A DNA stretch of 64,000 nt. Source: Methylomonas koyamae (GTDB lineage: Bacteria; Pseudomonadota; Gammaproteobacteria; Methylococcales; Methylomonadaceae). Shown here piece by piece: positions 1 through 9,205 of this stretch (position 1 is the stretch's first letter; the number at the start of each line of letters is the position of its first letter). Made by a program: the position numbers and the translations under genes. The DNA lies in NCBI RefSeq assembly GCF_019669905.1, contig NZ_AP019777.1, forward strand, positions 310,001-374,000, read 5' to 3'. The notes under the pieces are model-generated. The model saw nothing but the letters and a program-made list of their open reading frames with translations, made no database searches and had not been told where the DNA came from.

Positions 1-2
1 AC

Positions 3-236
3 CTGCTTGCCGCCGCCGAACAGTCGGAGGCGGATATCGGGCCGTTATTGGCGGAACAGAATTATGCGCTGGCGCTAAGCCGTTTGGCGCAGTTGCGCGA
101 CAGCGTCGACGCTTTCTTCGATAATGTGATGGTCAATACCGACGACCCAGCGCTGCGTAGTAGCCGTCTGGCGCTGCTGGCCAAATTGTCCAACCAATTT
201 TTACAAATCGCCGATATTTCCAAGCTGCAATCGTGA
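3..236 (+). CDS. glyS: Glycyl-tRNA synthetase beta subunit, C-terminal fragment
   Basis: The window opens inside this gene; only the last 77 codons are visible, in the frame ending at the TGA at 234-236. The tail has the family's conserved ending: a helix with [18 protein letters not shown], then [22 protein letters not shown]. GlyS is the tRNA-binding and catalytic partner of GlyQ in the bacterial alpha2beta2 glycyl-tRNA synthetase, and this end belongs to the anticodon-binding-like domain. The stop overlaps the GTG start of the next gene (GTGA), so glyS and gmhB are probably translationally coupled, an arrangement familiar from gammaproteobacteria. Confidence 0.9.
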   Translation: MLAAAEQSEADIGPLLAEQNYALALSRLAQLRDSVDAFFDNVMVNTDDPALRSSRLALLAKLSNQFLQIADISKLQS

Positions 237-781
237 CCGGGCGTTACGTGATTCTGGACCGGGACGGCACCATCAACGTCGATTCCGACGAGTTCATCAA
301 ATCCGCCGCTGAATGGCTGCCGTTGCCCGGCAGCCTGGAAGCCATAGCGATGCTGAACCGCCATGGTTTTCGCGTTGCGGTGGTCAGTAACCAGTCCGGA
401 ATTGCCAGAGGCTTATTCGATTTGGCAACGCTGGGCGCAATTCACGCCAAAATGTTGCAACTTACCCGTGCCGCCGGCGGTGAAATCGAGGCGATTTATT
501 ATTGCCCGCACGGCCCCGACGACCATTGCGATTGCCGCAAACCCAAAGCCGGCTTGTTTCGCCGCTTGGCCGACGACAAGCGCATCGATTTGAGCGCGAC
601 CTTTGCCGTCGGCGATTCGTTGCGCGACGTACAGGCCGCGGAGACGGCCGGCGCCAAGCCGATACTTGTCAAAACCGGCAAAGGTTTGCAAACCCTTAAC
701 GACAACCCACAACTAGACGTTCCCGTTTTCGACAATCTTTATGACGCAGCCGCATATATCGTCTCGGAAAGCCGACTTTAG
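233..781 (+). CDS. gmhB: D-glycero-beta-D-manno-heptose 1,7-bisphosphate 7-phosphatase
   Basis: This 182-residue HAD-superfamily phosphatase removes the C7 phosphate of heptose bisphosphate in the ADP-heptose pathway for the LPS inner core. The N-terminal motif ILDRDGTIN contains the nucleophile Asp and the acid/base Asp of the DxDGT signature. The zinc-loop pattern [14 protein letters not shown] near residues 87-100 is specific to the GmhB branch, and the [11 protein letters not shown] segment is the HAD motif IV. Length matches the family. The start is a GTG overlapping the glyS stop; no strong ribosome binding site is visible, consistent with coupling to glyS. The downstream acyltransferase starts inside its last 41 bases. 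Confidence 0.9.
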   Translation: MTGRYVILDRDGTINVDSDEFIKSAAEWLPLPGSLEAIAMLNRHGFRVAVVSNQSGIARGLFDLATLGAIHAKMLQLTRAAGGEIEAIYYCPHGPDDHCDCRKPKAGLFRRLADDKRIDLSATFAVGDSLRDVQAAETAGAKPILVKTGKGLQTLNDNPQLDVPVFDNLYDAAAYIVSESRL

Positions 782-1499
782 AGTTTATCTGGGCTCTACC
801 TTATTGTTCATCTACATCGTAATCTCGACGCTGATCGTCGGGGTGGCGATTTTAGGCGGTTTTTTTCTGCCGTTTCATTGGCGTTATAAATTCGCCGATA
901 TCTGGATCGATTGCCTGCTCTATATGCTGAAGTTGTGCTGCGGACTCAGCCACGAGGTTGAGGGCCTGGAGCACATTCCGCAGGTCGGCGCGGCTATCGT
1001 GCTGAGCAAGCATCAATCGGCTTGGGAAACCGTGGCGCTGCGGCAATTTATTCGGCCGCAAACCGCGGTCTTGAAAAAATCGCTGCTGCAGATTCCGTTC
1101 GGCGGCTGGGCGTTGGCAACTTTAAAGCCGATTGCCATAGACCGGCAGAACCAAAAGGAAGCCTTAAAAATGTTGATCGATCAGGGTATCGAGCGCTTGC
1201 AGGAGGGGTTGTTCGTCGTGGTGTTTCCGGAAGGCACCAGAGTGGCGCCAGGCGCGCACAAAAAATTTAATGCCGGCGGCGCTATGCTTGCTCAGAAATC
1301 GGGGTTTCCGGTGATTCCTTTAGCGCACAATGCCGGTGAATTTTGGCCGCGTAACAGCTTTTTGAAGTATCCCGGCGTGATTAAAGTGAAAATCGGTCCG
1401 CCGATCAGCACCGTCGATAAAAAGTCGAAAGATATTAATGCCGAAGCCGAAGCGTGGATAACGCAGGCTATGGTGAAAATCGAAGCGGAAAAAAATTGA
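741..1499 (+). CDS. plsC: PlsC-type 1-acyl-sn-glycerol-3-phosphate acyltransferase
   Basis: This 252-residue membrane protein acylates lysophosphatidic acid to phosphatidic acid in phospholipid synthesis. An N-terminal hydrophobic segment (about residues 15-45) anchors it in the inner membrane. The HX4D/E catalytic motif appears as HQSAWE near residue 91. FPEGTR near residue 162 is the glycerol-phosphate-binding motif, and VIPLAHNAG follows at the usual distance. The ATG lies inside the end of gmhB, so both belong to one transcript that ends at the hairpin at 1521-1550. The exact acyl substrate cannot be told from sequence; a paralogue acting on a related lipid is possible. Confidence 0.87.
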   Translation: MTQPHISSRKADFRVYLGSTLLFIYIVISTLIVGVAILGGFFLPFHWRYKFADIWIDCLLYMLKLCCGLSHEVEGLEHIPQVGAAIVLSKHQSAWETVALRQFIRPQTAVLKKSLLQIPFGGWALATLKPIAIDRQNQKEALKMLIDQGIERLQEGLFVVVFPEGTRVAPGAHKKFNAGGAMLAQKSGFPVIPLAHNAGEFWPRNSFLKYPGVIKVKIGPPISTVDKKSKDINAEAEAWITQAMVKIEAEKN

Positions 1500-1520
1500 G
1501 GTTTATTTTTCGCCGGCCAC

Positions 1521-1550
1521 AAAAAAGGCCCGGATGCAACGGGCCTTTTT
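1521..1550. terminator. Bidirectional intrinsic terminator
   Basis: A GGCCC/GGGCC stem is flanked by an A-run on the left and a T-run on the right. It can end the glyS-gmhB-plsC transcript on the plus strand and the micro-lipoprotein transcript coming from the minus strand. Confidence 0.85.
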
Positions 1551-1565
1551 GTTAAGCAAGTTTGT

Positions 1566-1688
1566 TTACAGCTGTACTGATGAGGTAGCGCTGGAAACTT
1601 TTTGTTTAGATGCATCAGGATTGTCCATGCATCCGCTCAGGCCGGCAATCATCAGGGTCATGGCCATTAATGACAGTACTTTTTTCAT
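1566..1688 (-). CDS. Micro-lipoprotein (40 aa), first of a tandem pair
   Basis: This is a 40-residue ORF starting with an ATG preceded by GGAGG at a 5-base spacing. It encodes MKKVLSLMAMTLMIAGLSGC followed by MDNPD and a short Ser/Thr-rich tail. The LSGC lipobox gives a predicted signal-peptidase II site, and the +2 Met and +3 Asp leave a mature lipopeptide of about 21 residues. It is clearly related to the gene at 1872-2009 (same MKKV start, LxGC box and MD(N/D)PD after the Cys), so the two are a duplication. Function is unknown; it resembles the class of tiny entericidin-like or envelope-stress lipoproteins only in size. Confidence 0.75.
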   Translation of the reverse strand: MKKVLSLMAMTLMIAGLSGCMDNPDASKQKVSSATSSVQL

Positions 1689-1814
1689 AATTCCTCCAAA
1701 TCAAAAATTTTAATTTTACGTGCTCGGCAATCGAACACGGGAGTTCTTATAACACGGCTAAAAACCGATACGCAAATCGAGCCTCATTATCAAATTGTCA
1801 AGCCCCGTAACGAA

Positions 1815-1838
1815 TAAGGCCCGCAATTGCGGGCCTTA
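1815..1838. terminator. Perfect inverted repeat, probable terminator between the lipoprotein genes
   Basis: A 24-base perfect palindrome (TAAGGCCCGCAA / TTGCGGGCCTTA) lies just downstream of the minus-strand lipoprotein gene at 1872-2009 and upstream of its paralogue. No long T-run follows, so termination may be partial. Confidence 0.55.
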
Positions 1839-1871
1839 CATCAGGAGTCTGAAATCCTGTAACGGCTACGA

Positions 1872-2009
1872 TTATTTTGCACCGCTGCCTTGTTGGTTAG
1901 TAGAGCCGTAACCTTTTGGTTTTGGGTTGCCTTGGTCTGGATCGTCCATGCAACCGGCCAAGCTCACCATAACCATAACCATAGCCAAAACAGAAAATAC
2001 TTTTTTCAT
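1872..2009 (-). CDS. Micro-lipoprotein (45 aa), second of a tandem pair
   Basis: This 45-residue lipoprotein has the signal peptide MKKVFSVLAMVMVMVSLAGC and the lipobox LAGC. The mature part is short, beginning MDDPD, and is rich in Gly, Gln, Asn and Pro. The ATG at 2009 was chosen over an upstream in-frame start because GGAGG lies 6 bases before it and the signal peptide begins there. It is a paralogue of the gene at 1566-1688. The mature tail differs while the signal and lipobox neighbourhood are conserved, so selection appears to act on envelope targeting. No known family is recognised. Confidence 0.75.
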   Translation of the reverse strand: MKKVFSVLAMVMVMVSLAGCMDDPDQGNPKPKGYGSTNQQGSGAK

Positions 2010-2109
2010 AACATCCTCCAGATTTAATGGGTTTTTATAATTTTGAGTGTACTTAAACGAAGCACGCAAAATTTATAGCATGACCAATCTGCGCATGCAA
2101 CACTCTTTT

Positions 2110-4017
2110 TCATATTGCGTCGATGTCCATAGGTAAGCTGATTTTGATTTCCTTGCCGGTCCAGCGCGCAGAGCCTATCACTTGCCAGCTACCTGATAAA
2201 TTATTGTTTCTTAAGTCTTTCTCCCAGGTAAATGGGGCTCTGGTTTTCTTCATTTTAATGATGAATTGGGTGTTTTCCAGGCTCAGGCCGGCCTTGAGGC
2301 CCCAAAATGCGGTGACTTTCATGATGAATTTTTTTAGGCGCAATTCGTCGATATTCGGCGTGACTGCGATGTTGGCCCACATAGAATGGACACGCCCCCA
2401 GTTCGGAGCCAGCAGTCGGCCCTGCTGGTCGACGAACGGCAGCCAACGCTCGTTACCGTCGGTATCCAGGTAGGTAATCGCCAAGATATGGTCGTAGCCT
2501 TCGAAATGGTCGTGCAGATACAAAGCATGCGGCGTGATACCGATAAAGGTATGCGACATCATCAATAACGCATTACTCATGCTGTTCAGCATGCTGGTCA
2601 GCGGCGATTGCCGGGTATCGACGTGCAAACGGTAAAGCAGGCCGTAGTGTATGCTGCTGTTGAGCTGAAACAGGATCAATACCAGCAGCACTTTGCTGAT
2701 CTTGTGGACGAAACTTCTGGCCGGGATCGCATGTTCCGCTTCGAATATGCGTTGGTAAAAACTGCTTTCGGCGGCGTCGGCAGCCGGCGGAGCGCAACTG
2801 GCGTCGCAGACTAAGCGTTGGCGATTGTCGGCAATCGCCCGATAACGCTTGCATATCCATCCGTAAAGCAACGGCAAGCGCATCATCCAGCCGACCGGGG
2901 CAGAGTAACCCATCGCCACCAGAATTTGCGAATAGGTGTCGACGCCGGCGTAAACCCGGCCTTGGCCGTCGACCGCATACAGATCCGTCATCAGTTGTTG
3001 CTGGCCTAAATGGGACAAGGCCGGATAGTCGGCGGCAAAGATTTGCGCGGGCTTAAAATCGACCCGGCGCAATACGTCGAAGTGGTTTAAGGTCAACACC
3101 GTGCGATTGCAGAGCGGACATTGTTGGTCGTAAAACACGGTCAAAACCGCCTGCTTGGCACGCAACCACGCTCCGATGCGGCGGTACCAGCCAAACGGCA
3201 TGACCAGTGCGTAAAAAATCAACATGCCCATGCCGAACGGATAGATGTTGAACGACAGCGTGATGCCGAGATGCAGCGACAATCCCAGCAGAAAATACAG
3301 CCAGCGGAAACGGCGGCGGGAATATAAAAACAGGAAACTGAATTGAAAAACGATGATGGTATAGCCGATGGCCTTTTGCAGGAGCTCGATGTTCAACAGC
3401 CAGGACATATCGAGCGCCGATATGTAGTACGGCATGGAAGACGGCAACCAGGCGCCGAGGCCGTTGCGCCAATGCTCGGCGAACATTTTGTGGATTGCCG
3501 AATCGAAATACAAAAATCCGAGGCAAACGACGACCGGTAAATGGTACGCCAAGGCCGAGACGGTTTCCGCCCCGTAGTTAGAATAATGGACGAAGGGGTT
3601 GCGCAACTTGCGGCGCAGGCCGTCGATGGCAAACGCGCGATCGAGCGGCATGAAGATCAGGAAAAAATTCGCGCCGGTCATGAACAAATCGAAGCCGCCG
3701 TCGAAATCGCGTTGCATTGGCGTGAAATTGACGAACACCAGCCAAAACAGGTAATTGGCGATGCTGTTGGCTTGGCAGCGGTAACCCACGGCCAGACAGA
3801 AGGCTGTTGCCGCCCACAGCCAGAGAAAGAACGGAATCATCGGAAATTCGACATCCAGGAACGGAATTGGATCGAAAATCAGATGGTTGAAATACAGCAG
3901 GAAAAATACTTCCTGCAGCGTCACCAGGCCGAACAGTAGCCGGAACAGCCCAATACCGGTTGCAGGTGCCTTTTCGGAATAAAGCCTATTGATTTTCAGA
4001 ACTAACGATTTGTACAT
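2110..4017 (-). CDS. HTTM domain / DUF393 (DCC thiol-oxidoreductase-like) fusion membrane protein
   Basis: This is a 635-residue polytopic membrane protein. Residues about 1-285 carry the HTTM (horizontally transferred transmembrane, vitamin-K-dependent gamma-carboxylase-like) module, with GLFRLLFGLVTLQEVFF, the conserved DGGFDLFMTGANFFL region and several hydrophobic helices. A DUF393 module follows (about 290-410) with the redox-type motif YDQQCPLCNR. A third part (410-635) contains one more membrane segment and a soluble tail. The ATG at 4017 was chosen; a TTG 18 bases upstream is also open. A TATAAT box at about 4046-4051 on the minus strand could serve as its promoter. The biochemical activity of such fusions is not established; thiol redox chemistry is suggested only by the CxxC. 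Confidence 0.8.
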   Translation of the reverse strand: MYKSLVLKINRLYSEKAPATGIGLFRLLFGLVTLQEVFFLLYFNHLIFDPIPFLDVEFPMIPFFLWLWAATAFCLAVGYRCQANSIANYLFWLVFVNFTPMQRDFDGGFDLFMTGANFFLIFMPLDRAFAIDGLRRKLRNPFVHYSNYGAETVSALAYHLPVVVCLGFLYFDSAIHKMFAEHWRNGLGAWLPSSMPYYISALDMSWLLNIELLQKAIGYTIIVFQFSFLFLYSRRRFRWLYFLLGLSLHLGITLSFNIYPFGMGMLIFYALVMPFGWYRRIGAWLRAKQAVLTVFYDQQCPLCNRTVLTLNHFDVLRRVDFKPAQIFAADYPALSHLGQQQLMTDLYAVDGQGRVYAGVDTYSQILVAMGYSAPVGWMMRLPLLYGWICKRYRAIADNRQRLVCDASCAPPAADAAESSFYQRIFEAEHAIPARSFVHKISKVLLVLILFQLNSSIHYGLLYRLHVDTRQSPLTSMLNSMSNALLMMSHTFIGITPHALYLHDHFEGYDHILAITYLDTDGNERWLPFVDQQGRLLAPNWGRVHSMWANIAVTPNIDELRLKKFIMKVTAFWGLKAGLSLENTQFIIKMKKTRAPFTWEKDLRNNNLSGSWQVIGSARWTGKEIKISLPMDIDAI

Positions 4018-4082
4018 GGCGGATCGGCAGGCCAAAAGGTTACCGATTATAAGGGATTTTGCCGAAAAGCCGGATTGAAGGC

Positions 4083-4124
4083 CAAAAAAAAGCGGCTACG
4101 GGATCTGTCCGTAGCCGCTTTTTC
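4083..4124. terminator. Strong bidirectional terminator
   Basis: An 11-bp perfect stem (AGCGGCTACGG/CCGTAGCCGCT) has an A8 run on its left and T5 on its right. It ends the minus-strand transcript of the 42-residue protein and isolates it from the HTTM gene. Confidence 0.9.
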
Positions 4125-4160
4125 CAGAAAAGCTTTGTAAGCGCGAGCAGGAAACGTTGC

Positions 4161-4289
4161 TTATTCTTCGTCTTTAGGTTCAGCGAAAACCCATTTTACG
4201 AAGAAATAGCCAGCAGCGATGATTACTACCGCGCCGATCATGCCAGATGGTTCTTTCAGCATTTCTGTTAAATCTAAGATCGCTCCCAT
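4161..4289 (-). CDS. Small single-span membrane protein (42 aa)
   Basis: The ORF starts with an ATG preceded by an excellent GGAGG box 6 bases upstream and ends just before a strong terminator, so it is a self-contained monocistronic unit. The product begins MGAILDLTEMLKEPSG, has one hydrophobic helix (about residues 17-35, MIGAVVIIAAGYFFVKWVF) and ends in an acidic tail EPKDEE. It is probably inserted in the inner membrane with a short cytoplasmic acidic tail. No family is recognised. Signals around the ORF (ribosome binding site, terminator, balanced codons) make it a credible gene in spite of its size. Confidence 0.7.
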   Translation of the reverse strand: MGAILDLTEMLKEPSGMIGAVVIIAAGYFFVKWVFAEPKDEE

Positions 4290-4418
4290 GGGTGCCTCCT
4301 ACCTTAAAGTTAGTTGTTATAAAATGTGCCATTTCGTTGGCGGTCGAAGTTCATATGTTACTTTAGCCACCTTCAAAGTCAAGCAATTCGTGGCTGTTCA
4401 GTAAAGATAGCGGCGCAA

Positions 4419-4446
4419 TTGCTATCCGGACCGAATATGGTAGTAT
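4419..4446 (+). promoter_or_regulatory. Sigma-70-like promoter for the 140-aa membrane protein
   Basis: TTGCTA at 4419-4424 and TAGTAT at 4441-4446 are spaced by 16 bases, about 50 bases upstream of the start codon at 4499. This was found by eye and not scored. Confidence 0.4.
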
Positions 4447-4498
4447 GCCAGCTCAACCTGAATTTTTAGAACAATAAAAAAGTACAAGGGGAATAAAT

Positions 4499-4921
4499 AT
4501 GATCGGTGGCATTGTAATGGTTTTGACCGCTATCTGGGTTTACCAGAGCATGATGAAGGCGAAAAAGCCGAATGTATTGATATGGGTGGCAGCTTGCGCC
4601 GCGGCGTTTTTCGCGGTGGAATTCGTAGCCCAGATTTTCTGCATCGAGATTATTGATGCACTGGGTGGCAAAGACATTGGCGACAGTTACGACCGCGACT
4701 TGGCTAGCGTCAGCGACAGAAGAACCCAGGAGAATGCCGGAGGATTTTTCGTCAACAGCCTTTGCGAATTGTTTCCGTCCATTGCCGGTTTCCTTGTCGT
4801 CGCTGTCGTCCGCACCTTGATCATTTTGAAAGAAGCTTTGACACCAGCCAATTTGTTTAGCGGCGTCAAAGAGATGTTCATCAGCATCAAAGACAGCTTC
4901 AAAACCTCGTCCGGCAACTAA
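4499..4921 (+). CDS. Hypothetical membrane protein (140 aa)
   Basis: The ATG follows an AAGGGG box at good spacing. The product has an N-terminal hydrophobic helix (about 1-18), a second (27-48), an acidic and polar middle (about 55-80) containing DIGDSYDRDLASVSDRR, and a third hydrophobic stretch around 90-110. No recognisable domain or catalytic motif was found. The gene stands alone between a putative promoter and a hairpin at 4934-4961, opposite to both flanking small genes. I can only call it an unknown inner-membrane protein. Confidence 0.65.
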   Translation: MIGGIVMVLTAIWVYQSMMKAKKPNVLIWVAACAAAFFAVEFVAQIFCIEIIDALGGKDIGDSYDRDLASVSDRRTQENAGGFFVNSLCELFPSIAGFLVVAVVRTLIILKEALTPANLFSGVKEMFISIKDSFKTSSGN

Positions 4922-4933
4922 GCCGTTCCGATG

Positions 4934-4961
4934 CGTAAGCCCAAGGCAACTTGGGCTTACG
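4934..4961. terminator. Hairpin between convergent small genes
   Basis: A 12-bp perfect stem CGTAAGCCCAAG/CTTGGGCTTACG with a 4-base loop lies between the ends of the convergent genes at 4499-4921 and 4973-5164. There is no T-run, so it may act as a weak terminator or transcript stabiliser. Confidence 0.6.
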
Positions 4962-4972
4962 CCGGCAACGCT

Positions 4973-5164
4973 TCAATCGCCGATAACGGCAGACACGATA
5001 CCGACTATCGTAAAAATAAACAGCACCGTCGCAATTAAGCCGACTACCAAGTAGGCCGGTAACGAGCCATGCTGAAAATCAATCTCCCTGTTCTTGTTGC
5101 TTTGTATGCCAATCGCGGCGGCAAATACGCTTTTGACGACGTGCAGTAGGCTGGGTTTAGACAT
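4973..5164 (-). CDS. DUF2970 small membrane protein
   Basis: This 63-residue protein has the DUF2970 layout: an amphipathic N-terminus (LLHVVKSVFAAAIGIQSNKN), the conserved basic/acidic stretch NREIDFQHGS, then a single hydrophobic helix (AYLVVGLIATVLFIFTIVG). The ATG at 5164 was chosen over an upstream in-frame codon because GAGGG sits 6-10 bases before it. DUF2970 proteins are widespread in beta- and gammaproteobacteria and have no known function. It is divergent from metH; the 77-base spacer must hold both promoters. Confidence 0.8.
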   Translation of the reverse strand: MSKPSLLHVVKSVFAAAIGIQSNKNREIDFQHGSLPAYLVVGLIATVLFIFTIVGIVSAVIGD

Positions 5165-5241
5165 GATTTCCCTCAAAAATTGGTTTGCCGAAATTTCCGG
5201 TTAGCCGCCGTTCCAATATTACCTTTCGATAAACTGTCCGC

Positions 5242-8200
5242 ATGAATAGCTCTCAAAGATTACACCAGCTTCTGTCACAGCGAATATTATTTCTGGATGG
5301 CGCCATGGGCACCATGATACAGAGCTACAAGCTGGAGGAAAAGGACTATCGCGGCGAGCGTTTTGCCGATTGGCCGGTCGATTTGAAAGGCAACAACGAC
5401 CTGTTGTCGATTACCCAGCCCGATGTGATTCGCGCTATTCACAAGGCTTATCTGGACGCCGGCACCGACATTCTGGAAACCAACACCTTCAACTCCACCA
5501 AGGTGGCGATGGCCGATTACCGGATGGAGGAATTGGCTTACGAGATCAACGTCGCCTCGGCCCGAGTCGCTAGACAAGCGGCCGATGCAGCGACCGCTGT
5601 GACTCCGGACAAACCGCGTTTCGTGGCTGGAGTACTAGGGCCTACCAACCGCACCTCGTCGATGTCGCCCGACGTTAATGATCCCGGTTTCAGAAACATC
5701 AGCTTCGATGAATTGGTTGACGCATACAGCGAAGCCACACGCGGTCTGATTGACGGCGGTGCCGATATTATTTTGATCGAAACCGTATTTGATACCCTGA
5801 ACGCCAAGGCGGCGATATTTGCCGTGGAATCGGTGTTCGATCAACTCGGCTACAAGCTGCCAGTGATGATTTCCGGCACCATTACCGATGCCTCCGGCCG
5901 CACGCTGTCGGGCCAGACCGCCGCCGCGTTTTGGACTTCGTTGAAGCACGTCAAGCCGATTTCTATCGGCTTCAACTGTGCCTTGGGCGCTCAGGAACTG
6001 CGCCAGTACATCGAAGAATTGTCCAACATTGCCGACACCTACGTCTCGGCCCACCCCAACGCCGGCCTGCCCAACGAATTCGGCGAATACGACGAAACTC
6101 CGGAAATGATGGCCGCCGAGCTGGCCGACTGGGCCGCCAGCGGTTATTTGAACATCATCGGCGGTTGCTGCGGCACCTCGCCCGACACGATACGCGCCAT
6201 TGTCGCCGCATTGAGTAAATATCCGCCGCGCAAGATTCCCGAGCTGGAAAAACGTTGCCATCTGGCCGGCCTGGAAGCGATGAGCATCGGGCCCGAGACC
6301 TTGTTCGTCAACGTCGGCGAACGCACCAACGTCACCGGCTCTGCGGTTTTCAAGAAAATGATTGTCGAAGAGCGTTACGAGGACGCGCTGGAAGTCGCGC
6401 GCCAGCAGGTCGAAAACGGCGCCCAGATCATCGACATTAACATGGACGAGGGCATGCTGGACTCGAAAGCGGCGATGGTGCGCTTTTTGAATCTGCTGGC
6501 CGCCGAACCGGACATCGCCAAAGTGCCGGTGATGCTGGACTCGTCGAAATGGGAGATTTTGGAAGCCGGCCTGAAATGCATCCAGGGCAAGGGCATCGTC
6601 AACTCGATTTCGATCAAGGAAGGCGAAGCCAAATTCATCGAACAAGCCAAGCTGGTGCGGCGCTACGGCGCGGCGGTGATCGTCATGGCCTTCGACGAAG
6701 TCGGCCAGGCGGATACCATGGCGCGTAAAATCGAAATCTGCTCCCGCGCCTATAAGATTTTGACCGAGCAGGTCGGTTTTCCGCCGGAAGACATCATCTT
6801 CGACCCCAACATTTTCGCGGTTGCCACCGGCATTGAGGAACACAACAATTACGGCGTCGATTTCATCGAAGCCACCCGCGCCATCAAGCAAAATCTGCCG
6901 CACGCCTTGATTTCCGGCGGCGTCTCCAACGTGTCGTTCTCGTTCCGCGGCAACAACCCGGTGCGGGAGGCGATTCACGCGGTATTTTTGTACCACGCCG
7001 TGCAGGCCGGCATGGACATGGGTATCGTCAACGCCGGCCAGTTGGCGATCTACGAAGACATTCCCAGGGAATTGCGCGATGCGGTCGAGGACGTGATCCT
7101 CAATCGCACGCCGGAAGGCACCGAAAAATTGCTGGAAATCGCCGAAAAATACCGCGGCAGCGGCCAAGCGGCCAAGCAGGAAACGTTGGAATGGCGCGAA
7201 TGGCCGGTCAACAAGCGTTTGGAGCATGCGCTGGTCAAAGGCATCGCCGATTACATCGAAGAAGACACCGAAGCCGCGCGATTGGAGGCGGAAAAACCGC
7301 TGCACGTGATCGAAGGTCCGCTGATGGACGGTATGAACGTGGTCGGCGATTTGTTCGGCGAGGGCAAGATGTTCCTGCCGCAAGTGGTCAAATCGGCGCG
7401 GGTCATGAAAAAAGCCGTGGCCTATCTGATGCCGTTCATGGACGCCGACAAAGACGGCGCCGCCCGCGAAACCAACGGCAAGGTGCTGATGGCTACCGTT
7501 AAGGGTGACGTGCACGACATCGGCAAAAACATCGTCACCGTGGTGTTGCAGTGCAACAACTACGAGGTGATCGACATGGGCGTGATGGTGCCGGCGGAAA
7601 ATATCTTGAAAACCGCCCGCGAGGAAAAGGTCGACGTGATCGGCTTGAGCGGCTTGATCACGCCGTCGCTGGACGAAATGGTGCACGTCGCCAAGGAAAT
7701 GCAACGCCAGGGCTTCGAAATACCGTTGCTGATTGGCGGCGCCACCACCTCGCGCGCCCACACCGCCGTCAAGATCGAACCGAATTACCAGCACCCGACC
7801 GTCTACGTCACCGATGCCTCGCGCGCGGTCGGCGTGGTCGGCTCGCTGTTGAGCCAGGATTTAAACGCCGATTTCGTTGCTAAAACCCGCGAGGAATATG
7901 CCTTGGTCCGCGAGCGCCATAAAGGCAGGCAAGCCAAGAATCCGCAACATCCGCTGGAAGCCGCCCGGCGCAACCGTTTCGACCACGCCGGCCACCAGCC
8001 GGTGAAACCTAAGTTCCTTGGCACCAAGGCCATCGACGACCTCCCGCTGGCAACGTTGGTGCCATACATCGACTGGACGCCGTTCTTCCTGACCTGGGAA
8101 TTGTCCGGCCGTTATCCGGCTATCTTGACCGATGCGGTCGTGGGCACGGAAGCCAGCAAGTTGTTTCAAGACGCGCAGGACATGCTGCAACGCATCGTCA

Positions 8201-8913
8201 GCGAAAACTGGCTGACTGCCAAAGCCGTGATCGGCTTCTTCCCGGCGAACAGCGATGGCGACGACATCATCGTTTACAACGACGACAGCCGCACCGAGCC
8301 GCTCGAAGTGCTGCACCACCTACGCCAGCAGAACGTCAAAGCGCCGGGCCGGCCGAATTATTGCCTGTCCGACTTCATCGCGCCGGTCGGCAGCGGCATA
8401 GCCGATTACATCGGCGGTTTCGCGGTGACGGCAGGCATCGGTATCGAAACCAAGCTGGCCGAATTCGAACAAGACCACGACGATTACAGCGCCATCATGC
8501 TGAAGGCGCTGGCGGACCGTTTGGCCGAAGCCTTCGCCGAGTACATGCACTTGGCGGTGCGTAAGGATTATTGGGGCTATGCCGAGGATGAAAGCCACGA
8601 CAACGAGGCGCTGATCGAAGAAGCCTATCGTGGCATCCGTCCGGCGCCCGGTTATCCGGCCTGCCCGGACCACACCGAAAAAGCCAAGTTGTTCGAATTG
8701 CTGAACGTCACCGCGACGACCTCGATCGCCCTGACCGAAAACTTTGCGATGTATCCGGCGGCGGCGGTCAGCGGCTGGTATTTCTCGCATCCGGAGTCGC
8801 AATATTTCAATGTCGGCAAGATCGACCGCGACCAGTTGGAAGACTATGCCCGGCGCAAAGGCATCAAACTGGAAGTGGCTGAGCGCTGGCTGGCGGCACA
8901 TTTGAACCACTAA
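5242..8913 (+). CDS. metH: Cobalamin-dependent methionine synthase
   Basis: This 1223-residue full-length MetH transfers a methyl group from 5-methyltetrahydrofolate through methylcobalamin to homocysteine. The homocysteine domain (about 1-330) shows [13 protein letters not shown] and the zinc cysteines in FNCALGA (about 245) and GGCCGTSP (about 308). The pterin domain follows from about 350, with [12 protein letters not shown]. The B12 cap and binding domains have the lower-axial histidine H758 in GDVHDIGKN. The C-terminal AdoMet reactivation domain has [15 protein letters not shown]. Length equals that of the E. coli enzyme. No cobalamin riboswitch is visible in the short upstream region. 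Its cofactor would be completed by the cob genes at 58.9-63.9 kb. Confidence 0.97.
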   Translation: MNSSQRLHQLLSQRILFLDGAMGTMIQSYKLEEKDYRGERFADWPVDLKGNNDLLSITQPDVIRAIHKAYLDAGTDILETNTFNSTKVAMADYRMEELAYEINVASARVARQAADAATAVTPDKPRFVAGVLGPTNRTSSMSPDVNDPGFRNISFDELVDAYSEATRGLIDGGADIILIETVFDTLNAKAAIFAVESVFDQLGYKLPVMISGTITDASGRTLSGQTAAAFWTSLKHVKPISIGFNCALGAQELRQYIEELSNIADTYVSAHPNAGLPNEFGEYDETPEMMAAELADWAASGYLNIIGGCCGTSPDTIRAIVAALSKYPPRKIPELEKRCHLAGLEAMSIGPETLFVNVGERTNVTGSAVFKKMIVEERYEDALEVARQQVENGAQIIDINMDEGMLDSKAAMVRFLNLLAAEPDIAKVPVMLDSSKWEILEAGLKCIQGKGIVNSISIKEGEAKFIEQAKLVRRYGAAVIVMAFDEVGQADTMARKIEICSRAYKILTEQVGFPPEDIIFDPNIFAVATGIEEHNNYGVDFIEATRAIKQNLPHALISGGVSNVSFSFRGNNPVREAIHAVFLYHAVQAGMDMGIVNAGQLAIYEDIPRELRDAVEDVILNRTPEGTEKLLEIAEKYRGSGQAAKQETLEWREWPVNKRLEHALVKGIADYIEEDTEAARLEAEKPLHVIEGPLMDGMNVVGDLFGEGKMFLPQVVKSARVMKKAVAYLMPFMDADKDGAARETNGKVLMATVKGDVHDIGKNIVTVVLQCNNYEVIDMGVMVPAENILKTAREEKVDVIGLSGLITPSLDEMVHVAKEMQRQGFEIPLLIGGATTSRAHTAVKIEPNYQHPTVYVTDASRAVGVVGSLLSQDLNADFVAKTREEYALVRERHKGRQAKNPQHPLEAARRNRFDHAGHQPVKPKFLGTKAIDDLPLATLVPYIDWTPFFLTWELSGRYPAILTDAVVGTEASKLFQDAQDMLQRIVSENWLTAKAVIGFFPANSDGDDIIVYNDDSRTEPLEVLHHLRQQNVKAPGRPNYCLSDFIAPVGSGIADYIGGFAVTAGIGIETKLAEFEQDHDDYSAIMLKALADRLAEAFAEYMHLAVRKDYWGYAEDESHDNEALIEEAYRGIRPAPGYPACPDHTEKAKLFELLNVTATTSIALTENFAMYPAAAVSGWYFSHPESQYFNVGKIDRDQLEDYARRKGIKLEVAERWLAAHLNH

Positions 8914-8952
8914 CGGCTTACCGGCCCGTACGCTTAGATCAGGCAGGCACAG

Positions 8953-9189
8953 ATGGCGGATTTTATCTTGTACGGCACGGAAGGCTGCCATTTATGCGAA
9001 GAAGCCGAACAGATTGTCCGGCTGGCCGGCCTCGTCTTCGACAAGCAGGACATTATCGAAGACGAGGCCTTACAACAACGTTACGGCGTAAAAATACCGG
9101 TGTTGGCGCACCGCGACGGCGGGCTGGAACTGCACTGGCCGTTCGGCCCGGAACAGGTACTCTGGCTTGCCGCCCAAGTCCGGGCCTGA
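8953..9189 (+). CDS. Glutaredoxin-like thioredoxin-fold protein
   Basis: This 78-residue protein has the thioredoxin fold of the glutaredoxin-like (DUF836) family. It starts with a beta strand FILYGTEGCHLCEEAEQ containing the CHLC redox pair (residues 14-17). The cis-proline loop is KIPVL near 51-55, and a C-terminal helix follows. It may reduce protein disulfides or act as a partner of a glutathione-dependent enzyme; the true substrate is unknown. It follows metH by 39 bases on the same strand and could be co-transcribed. It converges with trmB. Confidence 0.8.
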   Translation: MADFILYGTEGCHLCEEAEQIVRLAGLVFDKQDIIEDEALQQRYGVKIPVLAHRDGGLELHWPFGPEQVLWLAAQVRA

Positions 9190-9205
9190 TCTCGGTCGCG
9201 ATTCG

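Noticed and set aside
5165..5241. Cobalamin riboswitch upstream of metH
   Set aside because: Only 77 bases are available and no B12-box-like sequence (GCCACTG) is present.
5635..7794. Long minus-strand open frame (719 codons) opposite metH
   Set aside because: It is antisense to a full-length metH with all motifs, its translation is low-complexity (His, Gln, Val, Asp rich) and it has no ribosome binding site; a shadow of high-GC coding sequence.
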